Source: Arthrobacter sp. PGP41
GTDB taxonomy: Bacteria > Actinomycetota > Actinomycetes > Actinomycetales > Micrococcaceae
NCBI RefSeq assembly: GCF_002953935.1
Contig: NZ_CP026514.1
Location: forward strand, 4,030,001 to 4,094,000
DNA length: 64,000 nucleotides
Direction: 5' to 3'
Under the pieces are notes generated by a model that did not search any database, was not told where the DNA came from, and saw only the letters and a program-made list of their open reading frames with translations. The position numbers and the translations under genes were made by a program. Position 1 is the stretch's first letter. Each line of letters begins with the position of its first letter. Below are positions 57,632-64,000 of this stretch, piece after piece.

Positions 57632-58636
57632 ATGGAATTCAGATACCTCGGAAACAGCGGATTCAAAGTCTCGGAAATCACATTCGGCAACTGGCTCACA
57701 CACGGCTCGCAGGTTGAAAACGACGTCGCCTCGCAGTGTGTGCGCGCCGCCCTTGACGCCGGCATCAGCACGTTCGACACCGCCGACGTCTATGCCAATA
57801 CGGCTGCGGAAACAGTCCTGGGCGAAGCCCTGAAGGGCGAGCGCCGCGAATCCCTCGAGATCTTCACCAAGGTTTACGGCCCCACCGGCCCCAAGGGCAA
57901 GAATGATCTTGGCCTGTCCCGGAAGCACATCATGGAGTCCATCAACGGCTCCCTCCGGCGGCTCCAGACGGACTACGTGGACCTTTACCAGGCCCACCGC
58001 TACGACTTCGAAACACCGCTGGAAGAAACCATGCAGGCGTTCGCGGACATCGTCCGGCAGGGCAAGGCCATGTACATCGGCGTCAGCGAGTGGACCGCGG
58101 AACAGCTGCGTGAAGGCCACGCCCTGTCCAAGGAACTCGGCTTCCAGCTGATCTCCAACCAGCCGCAGTATTCCATGCTGTGGCGGGTCATCGAGGCAGA
58201 GGTTGTCCCGGCGTCGGAGGAACTGGGTGTCTCCCAGATCGTCTGGTCGCCCATGGCCCAGGGCGTCCTCAGCGGCAAATACCTTCCCGGCCAGCCCGCA
58301 CCGGAAGGCAGCCGCGCCACGGACCAGAAGGGCGGAGCCAAGATGATCGAGCGCTGGATGCGCGACGACGTCCTGGCCGGCGTCCAGGACCTCAAGTCCA
58401 TCGCCGAGGAAGCCGGGCTGTCCATGCCGCAGCTGGCGGTGGCCTGGGTGCTGCAGAACCCGAACGTTGCCTCAGCCATCGTGGGCGCCTCGCGCCCCGA
58501 GCAGATCGCGGACAGTGTGGGCGCTGCAGGCGTGACGCTGGAACCGGAGGTCCTGAAGAAGATCGACGACGCCATCGGTTCACTGGCCGAGCGCGATCCC
58601 GCCCAGACCAAGTCCCCGGCCAAACGGGAAGCATAG
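57632..58636 (+). CDS. Aldo/keto reductase
   Basis: 334 residues from the ATG at 57632 (GTG at 57623 is an alternative). AKR fold, closest in pattern to potassium-channel beta-subunit-like (AKR6/YghZ) members: MEFRYLGNSGFKVSEITFGNW, catalytic Asp/Tyr in FDTADVYAN, Lys in FTKVYGP, His in YQAHRYD, and C-terminal NADPH-binding AIVGASRPEQIADSV. Cytoplasmic NADPH-dependent reductase of carbonyl substrates. Confidence 0.92.
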   Translation: MEFRYLGNSGFKVSEITFGNWLTHGSQVENDVASQCVRAALDAGISTFDTADVYANTAAETVLGEALKGERRESLEIFTKVYGPTGPKGKNDLGLSRKHIMESINGSLRRLQTDYVDLYQAHRYDFETPLEETMQAFADIVRQGKAMYIGVSEWTAEQLREGHALSKELGFQLISNQPQYSMLWRVIEAEVVPASEELGVSQIVWSPMAQGVLSGKYLPGQPAPEGSRATDQKGGAKMIERWMRDDVLAGVQDLKSIAEEAGLSMPQLAVAWVLQNPNVASAIVGASRPEQIADSVGAAGVTLEPEVLKKIDDAIGSLAERDPAQTKSPAKREA

Positions 58637-58720
58637 GCGCCCCTCTGGCGTCCGCCGAGGAGAGTATCCGGCCTGGGCTTCACGCATTCCCGGCAGCGGC
58701 CCCTGCCTCCCGCCCCGCCG

Positions 58721-58775
58721 CCTTCGTTGACGGACAGCGGCCTTCGTTGACGGACGGCCGGGGCGGGCGTAAACC
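58721..58775 (+). promoter_or_regulatory. Duplicated 20-bp element, possible promoter of the sulfite-oxidase-like gene
   Basis: CCTTCGTTGACGGAC occurs twice with a 20-bp period (58721 and 58741). Each copy holds a -35-like TTGACG; the second (58747-58752) is followed after 17 bases by TAAACC, a weak -10. About 60 bases further is the ATG. The repeat is clear, the promoter role inferred. Confidence 0.35.
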
Positions 58776-58835
58776 TGAGGCACGGGAGCTTCCAGCCCGC
58801 CGAGCAGAATCCCCAGGCGAAAGAGTCGCAGCGCC

Positions 58836-59960
58836 ATGAAACAGGCCTCCACGAACCAGCAGTCTTCCGGTCCGGCTGCGGCGGCGCCTCCCGCCCCGCC
58901 CGCTGCCGGGCCCACCACTGGCCCGCTCACCCGGGAGGAACTTCAGTTGGGTGCGCGCAACCACTCCATGCCGCTGGAGGCGCTCCGCCGGGACATCACT
59001 CCGCCGGGGCTCCACTACGTGCTGACGCATTTCGATATTCCGGACATCGACGCTTCCTCGTGGCACCTCCGGATCAGCGGCGCGGTTGAAATGGCCCTGG
59101 AACTGAGCATGGCGGCCCTGCGCAAGGACCCCGCCATCACGGTACCCGTCACCTTGGAGTGCGCGGGGAACGGACGCTCGCTCCTGGATCCGCGGCCGCT
59201 TAGCCAGCCGTGGATCATGGAGGGCGTGGGCACCGCGCACTGGACCGGGGTTCCGCTCGCCTACCTCCTGGGCAAGGCGGGCGTCCTGCCGCACGCTGTG
59301 GAGGTGGTGTTCACAGGATCGGACCAGGGCGTCCAGGGCGGCGTCACCCAGCGCTACGCGCGGAGCCTGCCGATCCATGAAGCGATGCGTCCCGACGTCG
59401 TCCTTGCCTACAAAATGAACGGCAGCGAACTGCCGCCGCAGCACGGATACCCGCTCCGGCTGGTAGTGCCCGGCTGGTACGGCATGGCCAGCGTGAAGTG
59501 GCTGGAATCCATTGAGGTGGTCACGGCCCCTTTCCGGGGCTACCAGCAGGAGGTTGCCTACCGCTACCAGGATTCAGCGGACGACGCCGGGACTCCCGTT
59601 TCGCGGATCAGGGTGCGTTCGCTGATGGTTCCGCCGGGCATCCCGGACTTCTTCACGCGCACGCGGCTCCTGAAGCCCGGTCCGGTACTCCTGCAGGGCA
59701 GGGCCTGGTCCGGGAAGGGCGCGGTCACCGGCGTGGAGGTCGGCATCGACGGCACCTGGCAGCCCGCGCACCTGGATAAGCCCGCCGGCGGATACGCGTG
59801 GCGGAAGTGGACCATGCCGTGGGTGGCGGACCGGGGCGAGCACGAGCTCTCCTGCCGCGCAACGGATGAGACCGGTGCCACCCAGCCCTTGGAGCAGTCC
59901 TGGAACTATCAGGGCATGGGCAACAACATGGTGCAGCGGGTGAGTGTGACCGTGGAGTAA
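58836..59960 (+). CDS. Sulfite-oxidase-like molybdopterin oxidoreductase
   Basis: 374 residues. Oxidored_molyb domain with the molybdenum-ligand Cys in LECAGNGRS (near residue 110) and WGTGAV-like GVGTAHWTGVPLAYLLGKAGV; GYPLRLVVPGWYGMASVKWL near residue 210; C-terminal dimerisation domain ending EQSWNYQGMGNN. The N-terminus is a 25-residue Ala/Pro stretch, not a signal peptide, so it may be cytoplasmic. Oxidises sulfite or a related compound; electron acceptor unknown. Confidence 0.9.
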   Translation: MKQASTNQQSSGPAAAAPPAPPAAGPTTGPLTREELQLGARNHSMPLEALRRDITPPGLHYVLTHFDIPDIDASSWHLRISGAVEMALELSMAALRKDPAITVPVTLECAGNGRSLLDPRPLSQPWIMEGVGTAHWTGVPLAYLLGKAGVLPHAVEVVFTGSDQGVQGGVTQRYARSLPIHEAMRPDVVLAYKMNGSELPPQHGYPLRLVVPGWYGMASVKWLESIEVVTAPFRGYQQEVAYRYQDSADDAGTPVSRIRVRSLMVPPGIPDFFTRTRLLKPGPVLLQGRAWSGKGAVTGVEVGIDGTWQPAHLDKPAGGYAWRKWTMPWVADRGEHELSCRATDETGATQPLEQSWNYQGMGNNMVQRVSVTVE

Positions 59961-60017
59961 CCGTTTGGCCTGCCTGGCCTCCGCGCCCGGGAGCCGCGGC
60001 TATACTCGGTGCCAGCC

Positions 60018-60401
60018 ATGACCAGCCTTCCTTCCTCCCCCGCCAGCGTCCGCATCGATGCGTGGCTGTGGGCCATCCGCGCCTACAAGACCCGCTCCGC
60101 GGCCACCGCCGCCTGCCGAGCCGGCCATGTCCGCCTGAACGGAAGCCCGGCCAAGGCATCCGCGACGCTGGTCACCGGCGACACCGTGACCGTGCGGATG
60201 CCCGGCTACGAACGCATCCTTGAAGTGCGCCGGCTGATTGCCAAGCGCGTTGGCGCCGAGGCGGCCTCCCACTGTTTCACCGACCACACGCCGCCTCGCC
60301 CGGTTGCCCCGGCACTTGGCCTGCCGCAGCGCGACCGGGGCGCGGGCCGGCCCACCAAGAAAGACCGACGCGAGATGGAACGGCTCCGCGGTTCCGCATG
60401 A
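60018..60401 (+). CDS. S4-domain RNA-binding protein (HslR type)
   Basis: 127 residues. S4 fold SVRIDAWLWAIRAYKTRSAATAACRAGHVRLNGSPAKASATLVTGDTVTVR is unmistakable, followed by a basic tail with GRPTKKDRREMERLRG. Similar to Hsp15, which binds stalled 50S subunits. The ATG at 60018 is chosen; a GTG at 60009 exists. Its stop overlaps the amidohydrolase start (ATGA). Confidence 0.92.
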   Translation: MTSLPSSPASVRIDAWLWAIRAYKTRSAATAACRAGHVRLNGSPAKASATLVTGDTVTVRMPGYERILEVRRLIAKRVGAEAASHCFTDHTPPRPVAPALGLPQRDRGAGRPTKKDRREMERLRGSA

Positions 60402-61861
60402 GCGACCTTGTCCTGGAGAACGTGCGGATGCCGGGGGACGCCGCTCCCGTCAGTGTGCACATCAGCGGCGGCCGCGTGAGCCGGATCGGTACTGCCGGGG
60501 AGTCCCCGGGCAGAGCGGCCGTGCTTGATGCGGAGGGGCTCTACATCGTGCCGGGCCTGTGGGACGAGCACGTCCACATGACCCAGTGGGCGCTGCACGC
60601 CAACCGGATCGACCTCTCCGGTGCGGTGACCGCCCGGGATGCTGCCGCCGTCGTCCGTTCCTTCGTGTCCGGCGCCGACCCCTCCGTGACCACTGTCGGC
60701 GTCGGCTTCCGTGACGCCCTATGGCCGGACGCGCCCTCGCTGGCTCTGCTGGATTCCGCCACCGGCGGCCGGCCGACGGCGCTGGTCAGTCACGACCTCC
60801 ACAGCGTTTGGCTCAACTCGGCCGCGGCCAGCCGGTACGGAGTGCACGTGGACCCCTCCGGACTACTGCGGGAAGAGCCCGCTTTTGCCCTGACCCGGGA
60901 ACTGGGACGGCTGCCGGACAGTGTCCTGGATGGCTGGGTCCGTGACGCCGCCCGGGCGGCTGCTGCCCGCGGCGTGGTGGGCGTGGTGGATTTTGAGATG
61001 ACATGGAACCGGGACCCGTGGCTGCGGCGCATCGCCGGCGGGTTTGACGCCTTGCGTGTGGAGGCGGGTGTCTATCCGGCAGACCTTGAACGCGCCGTTG
61101 CCGAGGGCATGCGAACGGGGCAGCAGGTGGACGGCGGCGGCGGGTTGCTGAGCGTGGGACCGCTTAAGGTGCTCATTGACGGTTCCCTTAATACCCGGAC
61201 TGCCTATTGTGTGGATCCTTACCCTTTCGGCGGGCGCGGGCTGCTGACAGTGAATCCTGGCGAGCTGGCGGCGTTGCTGGGCCGGGCGCGGGACACCGGG
61301 TTTGTTCCCGCCGTACACGCCATCGGGGATGCGGCCAACCAGGTGGCCCTTGACGCTTTTGAAAGCGCGGGCGTTGGCGGCCGGATCGAACATGCCCAGT
61401 TCGTCCGCCGGGAGGACCTTGCGCGCTTCGGGCCGCTGGGGGTGGCGGCCAGCGTCCAGCCGGTCCATGCGCTGGATGACCGGGACGCCGCGGATTCCAA
61501 CTGGGCCGGGCGGACGGAGCGGGCCTTTCCGCTGCGGTCACTGCTCGATGCGGGGGCTTCGCTGCTGCTGGGCTCGGATGCACCGGTGGCGCCGCTTGAG
61601 CCGTGGCTGGCGATGTCCGCCGCTGCCCTGCGCGCACGGGGCGACGGGCGCGGGCCGTGGCATCCGCAGGAAGCCATCACGCGGGAGCAGGCCCTCCTGG
61701 CTTCAGCCCGGGGGCGCTCGCGTGTTTGTGTTGGCGACGCCGCTGACCTGGTGCTCCTCGATGGGGGTCCGCTGACTGTGCCGGACGGGGAGTTCGCGGC
61801 AATGCCGGTGGCGGCCACGATGCTTGCCGGACGTTTTACATACGACGGCGGGTTGGTTTAG
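60398..61861 (+). CDS. Amidohydrolase (YtcJ-like, family 3)
   Basis: 487 residues. Metal-site motif DEHVHMTQW near residue 65, AVHAIGDAANQVALDAFE near residue 305, GGRIEHAQFV, and LLLGSDAPVAPLEPW. Typical of YtcJ-like metal-dependent hydrolases acting on C-N bonds; substrate unknown. Coupled to the S4 gene by a 4-base overlap. Confidence 0.9.
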   Translation: MSDLVLENVRMPGDAAPVSVHISGGRVSRIGTAGESPGRAAVLDAEGLYIVPGLWDEHVHMTQWALHANRIDLSGAVTARDAAAVVRSFVSGADPSVTTVGVGFRDALWPDAPSLALLDSATGGRPTALVSHDLHSVWLNSAAASRYGVHVDPSGLLREEPAFALTRELGRLPDSVLDGWVRDAARAAAARGVVGVVDFEMTWNRDPWLRRIAGGFDALRVEAGVYPADLERAVAEGMRTGQQVDGGGGLLSVGPLKVLIDGSLNTRTAYCVDPYPFGGRGLLTVNPGELAALLGRARDTGFVPAVHAIGDAANQVALDAFESAGVGGRIEHAQFVRREDLARFGPLGVAASVQPVHALDDRDAADSNWAGRTERAFPLRSLLDAGASLLLGSDAPVAPLEPWLAMSAAALRARGDGRGPWHPQEAITREQALLASARGRSRVCVGDAADLVLLDGGPLTVPDGEFAAMPVAATMLAGRFTYDGGLV

Positions 61862-61873
61862 CTCCAGGTGCTT

Positions 61874-62380
61874 CTAGCCTTTGACGCGGGCCCTCACGAG
61901 GTTTGCGAAGGGGAGCTTTCCGTATCCTTCGATGAAGGCGGAGTGGTACTCCGCCTCGGCCTTGTTGAGTTGTTCCTGCGCGACTTCCTTCCAGGCGATG
62001 ACCAGCTTTTCGGCGTCTGCGAGCTGCCAGACCAGGCGGCCGTCCCAGTGCCCCGGCGGCTTGCCCTGCCCGAAGTCCAGGAACTCCTGGATTTGCCGCC
62101 TGAGTCCGCGGTTGCCTTTGCTGCCGGGGCCGGCTTTGCCCAGGTAAAGGACAGCGGCAGTGTCCACCCATTCTGCGGCCAGGGCCGCTTCGGGGAGTGA
62201 CGGGTCCCTTTTCTTGAAGACGCCGGCGGTGCTTTTCCTGAGGAAGCGGGGTTGGAACCCTTCCGGAGCCAGCACTGCGAAGAGCCCGGTTCCCTGGGGG
62301 ATCCGCATGGCATCGAGCGCGCCGATTGGCCGGAAGCCGGCGAAGCCCTCCGCTTTCAGGCCCTTTTTGGTGAACTCCAT
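61874..62380 (-). CDS. GIY-YIG-like protein of unknown function
   Basis: 168 residues from the ATG at 62380 (start at 62398 also possible). The pair GLFAVLAP...AAVLYLGKAG resembles the GIY-YIG nuclease core, followed by GLRRQIQEFLDFG and GHWDGRLVWQL, a pattern I associate with a small actinobacterial family. The Glu usually needed for catalysis is not obvious. Convergent with the amidohydrolase, divergent from the DUF222 gene. Confidence 0.6.
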   Translation of the reverse strand: MEFTKKGLKAEGFAGFRPIGALDAMRIPQGTGLFAVLAPEGFQPRFLRKSTAGVFKKRDPSLPEAALAAEWVDTAAVLYLGKAGPGSKGNRGLRRQIQEFLDFGQGKPPGHWDGRLVWQLADAEKLVIAWKEVAQEQLNKAEAEYHSAFIEGYGKLPFANLVRARVKG

Positions 62381-62497
62381 ACCTTCATTCAACAGCACCG
62401 CCTGTGCCTGTACGGCTTGCAGGCGAAGGTGCCTTGTTTATCCACATAGCGTTGAGGGGTGGGTGCCGTGCCGGGCCTGGGCTGGAAGGCTTAGGTT

Positions 62498-64000
62498 ATG
62501 GAAGCGGTGGTGACGGGCCTGGAGGCGAAAGCAGGGCTGGATGCGGGTGGGGGGCTGGTGCCGGGTGGCCTTCCGGGGCCTTGTGTTGCCGACGTCCTGC
62601 GCGCGTTGGCTGCCGTCCGTCCCGCCGTTGACGGCCTAGGCATGATCGACCAGCTCCGCGGGTTTGAGGACCTGAAGTCGTTGGCTGCCGCGAAGCAGGC
62701 CGAAATCGCCGCGGCTTTCGACCTCACCCGGCGCCGGGAACAGGCAGCGGCCGGTGTCCCCGCCGCTGAACAGGGTGCCGGGGTAGGGGCGGAAATAGCG
62801 TTGGCGCGGCGGGAGTCCCCGGCCCGCGGGGCCAGGCTCCTGGGCCTGGCCAAAGCCCTGGCCACCGAGATGCCCCGCACCCTGGCAGCTTTAAGGTCCG
62901 GGCAGCTGAACGAATGGCGGGCCACCCTCATCGTGAAGGAAACCGCCTGCCTGTCCGCCGCAGACCGGTGCGCCGTGGACGAGGAACTCGCCGCCGACAC
63001 CGGCGCCCTGGCCGGCGCCGGGGACCGGACCATCACTACCGCCGTCCGCGCCGCCGCGTACCGGCGCGACCCGCACACGGTGGCTAAACGCGCGTCCCGC
63101 GCCGTCACGGAACGCTGTGTCAGCCTGCGGCCGGCGCCGGACACCATGACCTACCTGACCGCGCTCCTCCCGGTAACCCAGGGCATCGCCGCCTATGCGG
63201 CCCTGACCCGCCACGCGGACACAGTGAAGTCCGCCGGGGCGAAGTCCGCCGGGGATAACCGGTCCCGCGGCGCGATCATGGCCGATGCCCTCGTCCAACG
63301 CATCACCGGCACCCCGGGAGGGATCACCGGCATCGAAATCCAGCTCATCATGACCGACCGCACCCTCCTCCAAGGCGACAGCGAACCCGCCCGCCTCACC
63401 GGCTACGGCACCGTCCCCGCCCACTGGGCCCGGAAAGCAGTCCAAGGCGAATTAGGGTCACTTGTTACGGATTCAGCAGGAGCTGCAGGCTCAGCAAGGG
63501 CGGGCGCCGGAGCCGACCGCGACCCGGGCTCACCAAGGGCGGCGGGCACTGATACCGACCACGATGCCGGAGTCACGATCTGGCTGCGCCGGCTCTACAC
63601 GGCCCCCGGCACCGGGGACCTCCTGGCCATGGATTCCAAAGCCCGGCTCTTCCCGCCCGGGCTCCGCCGCTTCCTCCAGATCCGCGACGATACCTGTCGC
63701 ACCCCCTACTGCGACGCCCCGATCCGCCACCACGACCACATCCTCCCCAGGCACCAGTCCGGCCCCACCACCAGCACCAACGGCCAAGGCCTTTGCGAAG
63801 CCTGCAACCACACCAAAGAAACACCTGGCTGGACCGCCAAACCAGTAAGCAGACCAGGGCAGCGTCACTCAGTGGAACTCCAAACCCCCACCGGCCACAC
63901 GTACCACTCCACCTCGCCGCCGCTGCCGGGAACAGCACCGGCTAATACACCCCCTCCTGACACAGCACTGGCCGACACCGCATCAGTTGGCATGCAAGTA
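62498..64000 (+). CDS. DUF222/HNH endonuclease-family protein, 3' end outside window
   Basis: Open from the ATG at 62498 to the right edge with no stop (501 codons seen). The N-terminal helical DUF222 domain spans about residues 30-290 ([53 protein letters not shown]). A Ser/Ala/Gly-rich linker follows, then an HNH motif: [20 protein letters not shown] with [15 protein letters not shown]. Such genes are multicopy in Arthrobacter and relatives; activity and mobility are unproved. The C-terminus is missing. Confidence 0.88.
   Translation, partial: MEAVVTGLEAKAGLDAGGGLVPGGLPGPCVADVLRALAAVRPAVDGLGMIDQLRGFEDLKSLAAAKQAEIAAAFDLTRRREQAAAGVPAAEQGAGVGAEIALARRESPARGARLLGLAKALATEMPRTLAALRSGQLNEWRATLIVKETACLSAADRCAVDEELAADTGALAGAGDRTITTAVRAAAYRRDPHTVAKRASRAVTERCVSLRPAPDTMTYLTALLPVTQGIAAYAALTRHADTVKSAGAKSAGDNRSRGAIMADALVQRITGTPGGITGIEIQLIMTDRTLLQGDSEPARLTGYGTVPAHWARKAVQGELGSLVTDSAGAAGSARAGAGADRDPGSPRAAGTDTDHDAGVTIWLRRLYTAPGTGDLLAMDSKARLFPPGLRRFLQIRDDTCRTPYCDAPIRHHDHILPRHQSGPTTSTNGQGLCEACNHTKETPGWTAKPVSRPGQRHSVELQTPTGHTYHSTSPPLPGTAPANTPPPDTALADTASVGMQV

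Overview
The window is high-GC actinobacterial chromosome, almost certainly Arthrobacter or Pseudarthrobacter (Micrococcaceae). The best pointer is a choline oxidase that matches, as I remember it, the Arthrobacter globiformis CodA sequence residue for residue at the active site (His99, Ser101, Glu312, His351, Val464, His466, Asn510). DUF222/HNH proteins, polyphosphate glucokinase, an MksBEF/Wadjet-like operon and zinc-free ribosomal protein paralogs fit the same group. Start codons GTG and TTG are common and genes often overlap by 1-4 bases.

Layout. 1-4.0 kb: choline catabolism (3' end of an aldehyde dehydrogenase, choline oxidase, APC permease). 4.1-11.2 kb: an alpha-glucoside utilisation locus. 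A divergent ROK regulator faces a binding protein, two permeases, a GH13 alpha-glucosidase and polyphosphate glucokinase, so an imported oligosaccharide would be hydrolysed and its glucose phosphorylated from polyP; no ABC ATPase is encoded there. 11.3-19.8 kb: HerA-like ATPase, a secreted or membrane protein of unknown role, a DUF559-like protein, a thioredoxin-NHL protein overlapping a CopD-CtaG fusion, and HU.

20.2-36.4 kb: two near-identical rRNA operons (16S-23S-5S, no tRNA in the spacer) in direct orientation on the minus strand, 10.38 kb apart. Between them sits only a beta-galactosidase gene and its LacI-type regulator. Both rrn operons have a matching promoter (TTGCGG, 17 bp, TATTGT) outside the repeated block. 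Downstream of the second promoter region are rpmB-rpmG-rpsN, all lacking the zinc-binding cysteine pairs.

37.7-46.9 kb: two SGNH hydrolase paralogs, a MarR regulator, a YciI protein, a GH16 lipoprotein, and a complete ferric-siderophore uptake operon (binding protein, two permeases, ATPase, siderophore-interacting reductase) behind a clear DtxR/IdeR box. 47.0-52.7 kb: jetA-jetB-jetC, a Wadjet/MksBEF-type SMC operon. The nuclease subunit JetD/MksG is missing; its usual position is taken by an 85-bp inverted-repeat element. 52.9-64.0 kb: mostly metabolic and hypothetical genes (acyl-CoA dehydrogenase, membrane proteins, YchJ-like protein, aldo/keto reductase, sulfite-oxidase-like enzyme, S4 RNA-binding protein, amidohydrolase, GIY-YIG-like protein), ending in a DUF222-HNH gene cut by the window edge.

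The most interesting items are the JetD-less Wadjet operon, the lac island held between two direct rrn copies, and a family of short inverted repeats (core CTCTCNCACTTAA) found at two distant loci.
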